Positions 1-7,835 of a stretch of DNA of 45,098 nucleotides are shown in pieces; within the stretch, counting starts at the first letter, position 1, and every line of letters starts with the position of its first letter. The position numbers and the translations under genes were made by a program. The DNA comes from CAYUQT01 sp964596165. Lineage in GTDB: Bacteria > Planctomycetota > Phycisphaerae > UBA1845 > JAFGLZ01. The notes below the pieces were generated by a model, which was not told where the DNA came from, ran no database searches, and was given only the letters and a program-made list of their open reading frames with translations. The DNA is taken from assembly GCA_964596165.1 (NCBI GenBank), contig CAZQTW010000052.1:1-45098 (forward strand), read 5' to 3'.

Positions 1-300
1 TAACCCACAAGGAGGTCGTAAAAAAGAGGCCAGTGTGAATAATCCGGGCTAGGGGCTCGACGGACTTGGGGAACGACACTAGTGACGGGTGGGGGGTCGC
101 AGGATGGTCGCATTGTCAGGGGAATGGGGGACCTCGGTTATCGCCTGGTCGGTTGTCTCAGTGGCGCGAGCATTGCTCGAGTAGTACTCGAGTTGGCCTA
201 TGATTCAAGAATGGCCGTTTTCGGGGCGTCAGCCAATCGCAAGCATACTGACTGCTGCGAGCGATAGTGGGCGTACCGCGGTTGTCGGGAGGTCCTGCTT
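1..300. other. no convincing gene
   Basis: No reading frame in the first 300 bases has a protein-like composition together with a ribosome binding site. A TAA occupies bases 1-3 and could be the end of a gene lying outside the window, but nothing confirms it. A 61-codon frame at 82-267 lacks a ribosome binding site and any recognisable feature. Confidence 0.4.
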
Positions 301-534
301 ATGCACGGTAGAGTGAGCCGCGCAATAGTCTATTCCATGACCGTAATCTTGGTCGCGCTGGCTTATGCGGGGGTGATGCTGACCGCGAAGGTGGTGCTAC
401 TGGAATACTGGCGCCTGTCCACATTCGACGCTTGGTGGTGGTCGATCCAAGGACTGACGCTGGGGATATTCGTATGTCTGGCAAAAGTAGCAGGCAAGCG
501 AGCGTTAAGACGATACTGCGACGGAAAGAACTAG
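301..534 (+). CDS. small two-helix membrane protein, unknown function
   Basis: A 77-residue frame starts with ATG after a GGGAGG ribosome binding site about 7 bases upstream (near 288-293). It shows two hydrophobic stretches, roughly residues 9-32 and 46-61, separated by a Trp-rich segment (DAWWWS) and followed by a basic tail, as expected of a small inner-membrane protein. I do not recognise a family. It ends just before an insertion sequence that begins at 561, so it could be a complete small gene or the surviving 5' part of something displaced by the insertion, although its own stop codon lies before the element. The good ribosome binding site and hydrophobic pattern are the only support. 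Confidence 0.5.
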   Translation: MHGRVSRAIVYSMTVILVALAYAGVMLTAKVVLLEYWRLSTFDAWWWSIQGLTLGIFVCLAKVAGKRALRRYCDGKN

Positions 535-560
535 TGGTTCATCATAAACAGGGGACAGCC

Positions 561-577
561 ACGAATGGCACTGCCGT
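561..577 (+). repeat. left terminal inverted repeat of the IS4-type element
   Basis: ACGAATGGCACTGCCGT matches the reverse complement of 2213-2229 at all 17 positions. Identity drops immediately outside and becomes patchy inside. Confidence 0.85.
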
Positions 578-763
578 GCGAAACCCGCCTTGCGAGGAGA
601 TAGAAGTAGCGTGTGCAGGGCTCAGGTGGACGAGTCGAGGCTCTGCCTCGTGGCTGGTGTGCGGTCCGGCGCCGATGGATTGATGTTGCAGCCCTTCCTT
701 GGCCGATGATTTCCGTAGCCCTCCTTGGCTTGGCGTCCCACCTAAGCCAGAGAGGGTTTTGTC

Positions 764-2188
764 ATGTTTGCCATGGAGATGGCCCGAAGTCCAGCCCCCC
801 GTGTACACCGGAATGCCTTTGCCCTCGTCGCCGAGCCGTTTCTTCAGCAACCGGGCCTGCCGTTCGCCGAGGTGCTGACCGCCGAGTCCCTCGAGAAGGC
901 CTTTGCCGACAACGATGCCCTGTTCGCGCAGTGCGATACCTTCTCCACGTCGATCGTGCTGTGGGCCTTCCTGGCTCAGGTCTTGCGTGACGGCAAGGGC
1001 GCCGCCTGCGCCGCAGCCGTAGCCGACATCGCCACCTACCGTCAGCAGATGGGCCTGCCCGTCCCGTCGGGAGACACGGGCGACTACTGCCGGGCCGGGG
1101 CCAAACTCAGCCCTGCCGCTTTGCGACGGCTGGTCGGCCAAGCGGCCGAGGAACTGGAGCAACGGGCCAAGCCCTCGTGGTTGTGGCACGGTTTGCATCC
1201 CAAGCTCGTCGACGGCTTCACGTTCACCCTGATGGACACGCCGGCCAACCAGCGACAGTTTCCGCAGGCCAAGACCCAGGCTCCGGGCGTGGGCCTGCCG
1301 ATCGCCCGCGCCTGCGCGATCCTGTCCCTGACGACCGCGGCGATCCAGGACGTCGCGGTGGGCCCGTTTGCGGGCAAAGAGACCGGCGAGACGGCCTTGC
1401 TGCGGGTCCTGCTGGACGATTTCCGCCCGGGAGACTTGATTGTCTTTGACCGCTATTTCTGCTCGTACATGATGCTGGCCCTGCTGCAAGGGCGCGGGGG
1501 CCAGGTCTGCACGCGGCTGCACCAGCGCCGCTTGAGCGACTTTCGTCGGGGCCGGCGTCTGGGGAACTACGATCACCGGGTGACCTGGATGCGTCCGGCG
1601 TGTCCCTCGTGGATGCCGGAGGACCTCTACACGCAGATCCCCGAGAGGCTGACGCTGCGGGAACTGCAGTTCGTGGTGACGGAACCGGGGTCCCGCCCCT
1701 CGGTCATCACGGTCGTCACGACGCTGAGCGATCCGGTGGCATACCCCAAAGAAGAGATCGCCACGCTGTACGGTTATCGCTGGAATGCGGAGCTGGATAT
1801 TCGCGCGATCAAGCAGACGCTCCACTTGGACCATGTCCTCTGCAAGAGTCCGGCCATGGTCCTGCGGCACGTGTGGGTGACACTGCTGGCCTACAATCTG
1901 ATCCGCAAACTGATCGCTACGGCCGCCGCGGAGCACGGCCGGCAGCCTCGCCAATTGGGCTTCACGCTGGCGTGCCAGACGGTGCTGGCGTCGTGGATGC
2001 TGCTGGCAACCGGGGCCTGCCGAGACGCCAGTTCCTTGTGGAACCATGCCTCGGCGCGCATCGCGGCCAACCAGATCGCCAACCGCCCCGGACGCATCGA
2101 ACCCCGCGTGATCAAACGACGCCGACATCGCTACCCCCTGATGCGACGACCTCGACAGCGACTACGGGAGGAATTGACAAAGACGTAA
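764..2188 (+). CDS. IS4 family transposase
   Basis: This is a full-length 474-residue DDE transposase that catalyses cut-and-paste movement of the surrounding element. The catalytic aspartates fit D158 (LMDTP) and D229 (IVFDRYF). The third catalytic residue lies in an exact IS4 YREK signature, Y(2)R(3)E(6)K, at Y336, R339, E343 and K350. The N-terminal 150 residues would form the end-binding region and the C-terminus is strongly basic. The ATG follows a GAGAGGG-like ribosome binding site about 8 bases upstream (749-757). No frameshift or internal stop is seen, so it is probably active or recently active. A second, antisense frame of 528 codons across the same DNA is a codon-bias shadow. The family assignment is firm; the subgroup within IS4 is not determined. 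Confidence 0.93.
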   Translation: MFAMEMARSPAPRVHRNAFALVAEPFLQQPGLPFAEVLTAESLEKAFADNDALFAQCDTFSTSIVLWAFLAQVLRDGKGAACAAAVADIATYRQQMGLPVPSGDTGDYCRAGAKLSPAALRRLVGQAAEELEQRAKPSWLWHGLHPKLVDGFTFTLMDTPANQRQFPQAKTQAPGVGLPIARACAILSLTTAAIQDVAVGPFAGKETGETALLRVLLDDFRPGDLIVFDRYFCSYMMLALLQGRGGQVCTRLHQRRLSDFRRGRRLGNYDHRVTWMRPACPSWMPEDLYTQIPERLTLRELQFVVTEPGSRPSVITVVTTLSDPVAYPKEEIATLYGYRWNAELDIRAIKQTLHLDHVLCKSPAMVLRHVWVTLLAYNLIRKLIATAAAEHGRQPRQLGFTLACQTVLASWMLLATGACRDASSLWNHASARIAANQIANRPGRIEPRVIKRRRHRYPLMRRPRQRLREELTKT

Positions 2189-2212
2189 CCAACCGAGAAA
2201 AAGAGGCTTGGA

Positions 2213-2229
2213 ACGGCAGTGCCATTCGT
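2213..2229 (-). repeat. right terminal inverted repeat of the IS4-type element
   Basis: ACGGCAGTGCCATTCGT is the exact reverse complement of 561-577. It starts 24 bases after the transposase stop codon. Confidence 0.85.
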
Positions 2230-2406
2230 TCCAGTTTCGATTTCGCCCCCCGGTCCAACCGCATCCTTCGCCGCGTTCGGACGCGAGCCGATCGGTCCGA
2301 AAGACGTCGTCCTCTTTCTCCGCACATTCGGTCTGTCAAACGGTATACTGAACATGAACTGCCCGATTCCTTCGGGTACACCATCGGTCATACGAGGGAG
2401 ACCCGC

Positions 2407-3537
2407 ATGCAGACCTACTTCGCCCCCAGTGAACGGGCGAGTCCGGATCAGCTCAGACGCGACGTCGAACTCGTGTGCAGGAATCCCGTAATCGACGCGC
2501 TGCTGAAAACGGCCGGCGGCTTGCTGGCCGTCTTGAACGAGCACCGGCAGACCCTCGCCCTGAACGATGCCTTTCTTCAACTGCTCGGAATCCGGAACCC
2601 CGGCGACGTGTTGGGCCTGCGCCCCGGAGAGATTGTCGAGTGCACGCACGCCCATGAAATGGTGGGAGGATGCGGCACGAGCAAGTACTGTTCGACCTGT
2701 GGTGCGGCCGTCGCAATCGTCGCGGCCCTTGCGGGAGAAACGCCTTGTGAACGGACCTGTGCACTGGTGACCGAGCGGGACGGCAGGAGACAGGAGATCT
2801 GTCTGAGGGTTCGCTCGTGTCGAGCCACGATCGACGGGCGGCGGTTCGTCTTGCTGTTTCTTCAAGACGTGACCGCATCCGAGCTTCGCGCCTCCATGGA
2901 ACGGGTCTTCTTCCACGACATCAGCAATCTGATCATGGGACTGCAGGGAATCTCGCGACACTTGAGCAGCATGGTGGAAGGGAACGCACGGACCCTGGCC
3001 CGGCAAGTCCATTCCCTCGCGTCGCGGTTGGCCAACGAGGTGGCCGTCCAAAGGGCGCTTGTGCAGGCCGAGCTGACCGAGTCCCCAATCAAGCCGGAGG
3101 AGGTCTCCGTCGAGGAGATCCTCAAGGAGATCAGCGGCGTGTTCGCCGACCATCCGGCGGCGTCGGGCAAGAGAATCTCCCTGCCGAAAGCGTCGTCCCA
3201 ACTGCGGCTGCGCACCAATCCGTCGCTCCTGGTGAGAATCCTTACCAACATGCTGACAAACGCGTTGGAGGCCAGCGAACCCGGCGGTGAGGTCAAAGTA
3301 TGGATCGAACCCACAGACGCGAGGATCACGTTCTGTGTCTGGAACAGACAACCCATACCCGAGGACATCGCACGGCGCGTCTTTCAGCGCCATTTCACCA
3401 CAAAAGGCGAACCGGGCAGAGGCCTGGGTACGTACGCCATGAAACTGCTGGGCGAGAAGTTCCTCGGAGGCCGAGTGGACTTCAGTACGTCGGAATCGGA
3501 GGGAACCGTGTTTCGATTGTGCCTGCCGGTGGACTAG
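2407..3537 (+). CDS. sensor histidine kinase with Cys-rich PAS-like domain
   Basis: The 376-residue protein has no obvious membrane segment. Residues about 30-160 look like a PAS sensor domain and contain a cysteine cluster (C79, C89, C95, C98, C114, C118) including CGTSKYCSTCG, which could bind a metal or act as a thiol switch. The dimerisation helix carries the phospho-acceptor H170 in FFHDISNL. A HATPase_c domain follows, with an N box near 281-289 (NMLTNALEA) and a glycine-rich lid near 338-342 (GRGLG). The ATG at 2407 follows GAGGGAG (2394-2400). The frame is open upstream into the insertion sequence, but those codons have no kinase character. No response regulator lies nearby, so its partner is unknown. 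It is probably cytosolic and redox- or metal-responsive; the ligand is an inference. Confidence 0.85.
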   Translation: MQTYFAPSERASPDQLRRDVELVCRNPVIDALLKTAGGLLAVLNEHRQTLALNDAFLQLLGIRNPGDVLGLRPGEIVECTHAHEMVGGCGTSKYCSTCGAAVAIVAALAGETPCERTCALVTERDGRRQEICLRVRSCRATIDGRRFVLLFLQDVTASELRASMERVFFHDISNLIMGLQGISRHLSSMVEGNARTLARQVHSLASRLANEVAVQRALVQAELTESPIKPEEVSVEEILKEISGVFADHPAASGKRISLPKASSQLRLRTNPSLLVRILTNMLTNALEASEPGGEVKVWIEPTDARITFCVWNRQPIPEDIARRVFQRHFTTKGEPGRGLGTYAMKLLGEKFLGGRVDFSTSESEGTVFRLCLPVD

Positions 3538-3749
3538 CGCAAGAGGCCCGCGCGTCAGCGTGTCCCTCGCCCCAACGCAGTGACCTTCGACGGCGCCCGT
3601 AATCATGGTGCCCCTGACCGTCTGAATGCAAAGCATCACGGCAGGTATGGCGGTGTTTCCGCCCGATCACCCTGGATCGTGGCCCTTGCAGATCGCAAGC
3701 CCGGGCGGGATCATGACACCCCAGACGGCAACTGACCAGGAGTCACGGT

Positions 3750-4565
3750 GTGGACGAATACGATCTCATTGAGACTCCCGAGAACGTCGAACTTCAGCGA
3801 AGACTGGCCGGCATCGGCACACGTTTCTCCGCCGGCGTGTTGGACAGCATACTCCTGTTCCTGATCTACTGCGTATTCATTGTGACCGTGATGATCGTTC
3901 TGCCGTTCAGGCCTCTGGATCTCATCGAAAGTCCCGGGGCCAATGCGTGGGCGCTCGCGGTGCTGATCCTTGTGGGGTTCGCAATCTACTGGGGCTATTT
4001 CGCGTTCTTCGAATGGGTGATGAACGGGCAGACCCCCGGAAAACGCGTCATGGAAATCCGCGTTGTGAAGGAAGGTGGCGGTCCCATCGGCTTCCCGGAA
4101 ATTGCGATCCGCAATCTGTTGCGTGCGGTTGACGGACTCGGCTTCTATGTGGTGGCGGGCATCTCCATGTTCGTCACGAAGAAGGTGCAGCGCCTTGGCG
4201 ACCTCAGCGCCGGAACGACGGTCATCTCCGAAGAGCAGCGCGATTACCGGGCCAACACGGACAGGCGAAGCAGTATCCAATGGGATTCCGAGGTCGATAC
4301 GACTCTCTTGCGCGCGAGCGGTCTGAGCGCGAATGAGTATCGCGTGCTGTCGAACTACTGGGTTCGGCGCGAGCAACTCAGCCTCGACGCTCGCCGACAG
4401 TTGCTGCCCCGACTGGTCGGCCCCATTCTTCAACGTACGGGTCGAACCGTCGCGAACGACTCGCTGGAAGTCCTGGAGGAACAGGTCCATCGGTGGCTGG
4501 CGGGCGTGCCCACGGCGAGACCCGTCGTTCAGGGGCCGTTCGACGAGCAGGAAACGACTCGATGA
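3750..4565 (+). CDS. RDD family membrane protein
   Basis: The 271-residue protein carries the RDD signature: R25 and D32 in the first helix (GTRFSAGVLDS), the QTPGKRVMEIRVV loop near 94-106, and the third motif QRLGDLSAGTTV near 147-158. Three hydrophobic segments lie at about 29-52, 66-89 and 127-143. The last 110 residues are cytosolic and resemble a coiled or helical tail. RDD proteins are poorly characterised; some have been linked to ion or compatible-solute transport. The GTG start follows AGGAG (3737-3741). The stop overlaps the ATG of the SpoIIM-family gene (ATGA at 4562-4565), so the two are translationally coupled. They face the DUF58/MoxR group, with which such genes commonly cluster. 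Confidence 0.88.
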   Translation: MDEYDLIETPENVELQRRLAGIGTRFSAGVLDSILLFLIYCVFIVTVMIVLPFRPLDLIESPGANAWALAVLILVGFAIYWGYFAFFEWVMNGQTPGKRVMEIRVVKEGGGPIGFPEIAIRNLLRAVDGLGFYVVAGISMFVTKKVQRLGDLSAGTTVISEEQRDYRANTDRRSSIQWDSEVDTTLLRASGLSANEYRVLSNYWVRREQLSLDARRQLLPRLVGPILQRTGRTVANDSLEVLEEQVHRWLAGVPTARPVVQGPFDEQETTR

Positions 4566-5563
4566 CCCCCGCGAAATTCCTGGAATCACGGCGTCCCGCC
4601 TGGGATCGCGTCGAAGAACTGCTGAAGAAGATCGGCCGTGGCGGCGTGGCGCGATTGACGGTCGTCGAACTCCGCGAACTGGCGCGGCTGTATCCGACGA
4701 TCGCCGTCGACGTCGCCCGCGCAAGGATGCACGGCCTCGACCCGGCGACCCAACAACGGATCAACAATCTCGCCATCGCAACGCACGGCCTGCTTTACCA
4801 ACGCCGGCGGACACCGCCGGGCAAGGCGATGTGGCAATTCTTCCGCATCGATTATCCACGACTGTTCAGGCGCCTCTGGGCGTTCATGGCTCTCTCCACG
4901 GCGGTATTCATCCTGGGTCTGGCGGGTGCTTACACCAGCACGCGATTGCGTCCCTCAACGGCCTATCTCTTCGTGCCGGGATCACTCGATCTGCCTGACG
5001 GCCGCCCCGGCGTCTCGGCACGGGACATCAGCGAACGGTTTCGGCAGGCGCCGAACGCACCGATGGCGGCTGGGGTTATGGTCAACAACGTGTCCGTGGC
5101 TTTCAATGCCTTTGCCCTGGGTATCACGGCCGGGGTGGGGACCCTCGTCTTCCTGCTCTACAATGCGATGATGCTCGGGGGATTCGCCGGACACTTTGCC
5201 AACCATCATCTTCTCTACCATTTCGCGGCCTTCATCCTCCCTCACGGCGCGGTGGAAATTCTGGCGATCCTGATCGCGGCGGCGGCGGGGCTCCGGCTTG
5301 GCTTCTCCCTGGCGGTCCCGGGATCATTAACGCGAAAAGCGTCGCTTCGCGAAGGGGCGCGTGATGCCGTACTGCTGGTCCTGGGAACGATACCCATGTT
5401 TGTCGTGGCCGGAACGATCGAGGGGTTCGTCACACCGAGCTATCTGCCCGGGAGCGTGAAAATCGTCTTGGGACTGTCCTTGGGCCTGGCGGCCATCGCC
5501 TATCTCGCCCTTGTGGGGAGAGAGCCCCAACCGCGGAACGTGACTGCACAGCCCGCGTCGTGA
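4562..5563 (+). CDS. stage II sporulation protein M (SpoIIM) family membrane protein
   Basis: The 333-residue protein has a helical N-terminal 90 residues (MTPAKFLESRRPAWDRVEEL) followed by about six hydrophobic helices. The SpoIIM-family hallmark is visible in the conserved NNVSVAFNAFALG stretch and the later FILPHGAVEI motif. Despite the name, this family is widespread in bacteria that do not sporulate, and it regularly sits beside RDD, MoxR and DUF58 genes. A role in membrane or cell-envelope organisation is likely, but the biochemical activity is unknown. The start is fixed by the ATGA overlap with the RDD gene. An in-frame upstream ATG at 4493 lies inside the RDD gene and is not favoured. 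The gene ends 2 bases before the converging DUF58 gene, leaving no room for a separate terminator. Confidence 0.88.
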   Translation: MTPAKFLESRRPAWDRVEELLKKIGRGGVARLTVVELRELARLYPTIAVDVARARMHGLDPATQQRINNLAIATHGLLYQRRRTPPGKAMWQFFRIDYPRLFRRLWAFMALSTAVFILGLAGAYTSTRLRPSTAYLFVPGSLDLPDGRPGVSARDISERFRQAPNAPMAAGVMVNNVSVAFNAFALGITAGVGTLVFLLYNAMMLGGFAGHFANHHLLYHFAAFILPHGAVEILAILIAAAAGLRLGFSLAVPGSLTRKASLREGARDAVLLVLGTIPMFVVAGTIEGFVTPSYLPGSVKIVLGLSLGLAAIAYLALVGREPQPRNVTAQPAS

Positions 5564-5565
5564 GG

Positions 5566-6882
5566 TCATAGACGGCGCATGGATTTGATCATCAGATAGC
5601 GATTGATCAGTTCCACTGTCAAGGCGGGCGGTTCGACGTCCAGGACGCCGACGCCCTGCCGTCGCATGGCCGCCAGGGCTTTGCGACGACTGTCGAGGAC
5701 ATCCAACGCCACCGCCTTGCTGTAGGGATCCGCGCAGCGAGACAAGGGTTCGTCGGCGACGGCTCGAAGCTCCGGGTTGGACAAGGTCACCGCCAGAGGG
5801 AGTTGACGTCGTGCCAAGCTGGTCAGGCAACTGATTACGTCCGCACTGGCCTCATGATCGAGCACGTCCGTCATCAGACAGATCAGACCGCGCCTACGGT
5901 GCCGAACGGTCAGGAACCTGGACACAACCGCATAGTCGCTTTCAATGAGTCGCGGCTCGAGTTCATAGAGGGCCCGGGCTACCCGATCGATTCCCTGAAT
6001 TCGGCGCACGGGCGGCAGATAGCTTTCAATTCGGTTGCTGAACGCAACAAGACTGAACCAGTCGCCCTGTCGCAGGGCAACATAACCCAGCATCAGCGCC
6101 GCATTGACCAGGTAATCCAGCCGGCTCATGCGATTGAACTCGCCGGCCGTCGCCCGTCCGACGTCGATGGCGATCAGCACACTCTGTTGACGCTCCGGTT
6201 CAAAGTTTTTGACGATCAGTCGCGATCGCTTCGCCGTCGCCTTCCATTCGACGCGAGACATGTCGTCGCCGATCGTGTACTGGCGAAGACTCTCAAATTC
6301 GGTCCCCTGGCCGATCTGACGTAACCGTCCCACGCCTTGCTCCAGCATCATCCCTCGACGCAGAAGCAACTCATACCGCCGCACATTGACGAGGTTGGGG
6401 AAGACGTGGATGGTTGCGGGAAGCTGCACGGAGAATTGCCGGTACAGCAACCCCAACCTTGGCAGCACCCTCACATCCGCCCGCGAAAGCAGATACCGAC
6501 CCCGTTGCGTCGCGAGCAGACGGTACTCCAGACGGCAATCCTCGCGAGCCCTGATTCGTGCAACGCACGATGAGGGAATGGCCTCCAGCCGCGCAGGCAA
6601 GTCGTCGGCCATACGGATCTCTACCTCTCGTCGGGTGCGGTTCTTGATTTCAAATGCCACACGGGTCGGAACGCCGATGGAAACGCGATTCGGCACGGCT
6701 CGCGTAAGGATGATCTGGCTGCGTCTCGGCAGAAACAGGGCGTCCAGCAGGACATAGACCGATACGATGGCCAAATAGACGATACCCGCGGCGGAGAACG
6801 CATCGTGGAGTCCGCCCGCCAGAAACATCGGGGCGGCGGCGGCGACCAGCACGACCAGTCGTGGCGTTGGCAGTATCGTCAT
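5566..6882 (-). CDS. DUF58 domain protein (vWA-like)
   Basis: This 438-residue protein begins with two hydrophobic helices (about residues 8-50) and continues into a beta-rich region and then a DUF58 domain. The family signature is present: GTEFESLRQY, then DDMSRVEWKATAKR, then a vWA-like ILIAIDVG segment that carries the first part of a metal-binding site. DUF58 proteins are usual partners of MoxR ATPases and are thought to be remodelled or loaded by them. The gene starts within the last codons of the MoxR gene (ATGA overlap, 6879-6882), so the two are translationally coupled. It is the last gene of the five-gene minus-strand group. Confidence 0.9.
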   Translation of the reverse strand: MTILPTPRLVVLVAAAAPMFLAGGLHDAFSAAGIVYLAIVSVYVLLDALFLPRRSQIILTRAVPNRVSIGVPTRVAFEIKNRTRREVEIRMADDLPARLEAIPSSCVARIRAREDCRLEYRLLATQRGRYLLSRADVRVLPRLGLLYRQFSVQLPATIHVFPNLVNVRRYELLLRRGMMLEQGVGRLRQIGQGTEFESLRQYTIGDDMSRVEWKATAKRSRLIVKNFEPERQQSVLIAIDVGRATAGEFNRMSRLDYLVNAALMLGYVALRQGDWFSLVAFSNRIESYLPPVRRIQGIDRVARALYELEPRLIESDYAVVSRFLTVRHRRRGLICLMTDVLDHEASADVISCLTSLARRQLPLAVTLSNPELRAVADEPLSRCADPYSKAVALDVLDSRRKALAAMRRQGVGVLDVEPPALTVELINRYLMIKSMRRL

Positions 6883-7835
6883 CGCGGCACTTCGATTCCC
6901 TGCAATAACTCCCTGATGCAGTCGTCCGTCGATCGGCCTTCAACCTCGATCTCGGGCAGCAGCAACAGGCGATGCCGCAGGGCGGGGGCAGCCATCGTCT
7001 TTACATCATCGGGGGTTACGTAGTCTCGCCCGGCGATCGCCGCCTTCGCCTTGGCGGCCAGCAGCAGCATGACGGCCGCTCGCGGGCTGGCGCCGAGAGA
7101 CACTTGCGGCAGCGTGCGTGTTGAGCGCACGATTCGCGTGATGTATCGGCGAACCATCTCCTCCGCGCGAATGCGACGGACCGTTTGCCTGAGTTGCACC
7201 AGGGTCTCCGGGGTCAGAACGACCTCCAGCCCGGCCGATTCCGGGTTGGCGGCATCAAATCCTCCCTCGGTGCGATCAAGAATCGCCGCTTCCAGGGCTT
7301 CGGCCGGATAGTCGACCAGGATCTTTAGCATGAACCGGTCCACCTGGGCCTCCGGCAGAGGATAGGTGCCCTCGAATTCCACGGGGTTCTGCGTGGCGAA
7401 CACGGTAAAGACGGCCGACATCTCGTGGGTGACGCCGTCGACGGTGACCTGACGCTCCTGCATGGCTTCCAGCAGTGCGGATTGTGTTTTTGCCGGTGCT
7501 CGGTTGATTTCGTCGGCCAGCAGGACATCGGTGAAGATCGGGCCCGGCCGGAAGACGAAGTCGCCGGTGGCCGTGTTGTAGATGCTGACCCCGACGATAT
7601 CCGACGGCATCAGATCGGGCGTGAACTGTACCCGTCGAAAGGCTGCGCCGGTCACGTACGACAGCGCCCGGACCATGAGCGTTTTCGCGGTGCCGGGCAC
7701 GCCCTCCAACAGCGCGTGACCGCCGGCAAACAATGCCGCCACCATCTGTTCAAGGACCTCTTGCTGTCCCACGACGACCTTGGCCAGTTCACTCGTGACC
7801 CGGCGGGCCAGATCATTTGCCTCGGAAATGTTCAT
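6879..7835 (-). CDS. MoxR family AAA+ ATPase
   Basis: The 318-residue ATPase has Walker A (LLEGVPGTAKT), Walker B (VLLADEINRAP), sensor 1 (FATQNPVE) and the MoxR-typical sequence EAMQERQVTVDG. The C-terminal lid domain includes the YVTPDDVK segment. MoxR proteins act as chaperone-like ATPases on vWA or DUF58 partners, and the next gene encodes one. ATG at 7835 is chosen because AAGGAA lies about 7 bases upstream; a frame extension to 7862 lacks a good ribosome binding site. The start lies 23 bases inside the end of the DUF4350 gene, which supports operon transcription and coupled translation. Confidence 0.93.
   Translation of the reverse strand: MNISEANDLARRVTSELAKVVVGQQEVLEQMVAALFAGGHALLEGVPGTAKTLMVRALSYVTGAAFRRVQFTPDLMPSDIVGVSIYNTATGDFVFRPGPIFTDVLLADEINRAPAKTQSALLEAMQERQVTVDGVTHEMSAVFTVFATQNPVEFEGTYPLPEAQVDRFMLKILVDYPAEALEAAILDRTEGGFDAANPESAGLEVVLTPETLVQLRQTVRRIRAEEMVRRYITRIVRSTRTLPQVSLGASPRAAVMLLLAAKAKAAIAGRDYVTPDDVKTMAAPALRHRLLLLPEIEVEGRSTDDCIRELLQGIEVPR

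Larger units (their letters stand above)
561..2229 (+). mobile_element. IS4-type insertion sequence, apparently intact
   Basis: The element is delimited by perfect 17-bp inverted repeats at 561-577 (ACGAATGGCACTGCCGT) and 2213-2229 (the reverse complement), enclosing a single complete transposase gene at 764-2188. Its length of about 1.67 kb is normal for the IS4 family. I cannot find a matching direct repeat of 8-12 bp immediately outside the inverted repeats, so either the target duplication has decayed, the true tips lie slightly beyond the 17 bp, or the ends have recombined. Inside the left end, 578-763 is non-coding leader. Confidence 0.85.

Noticed and set aside
82..267. 61-codon frame near the left end
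   Set aside because: No ribosome binding site and no protein-like pattern.
542..2128. Antisense frame of 528 codons over the IS4 element
   Set aside because: It lies exactly opposite a transposase with a complete catalytic signature, and its composition is Arg/Gln/Gly-rich as expected from GC-rich antisense frames.
535..2240. Target-site duplication next to the IS ends
   Set aside because: The bases outside the two 17-bp repeats (GGACAGCC and TCCAGTTT) do not match as direct repeats.
2131..3639. Minus-strand frame of 502 codons over the histidine kinase
   Set aside because: Antisense shadow; the kinase on the plus strand has all expected motifs.
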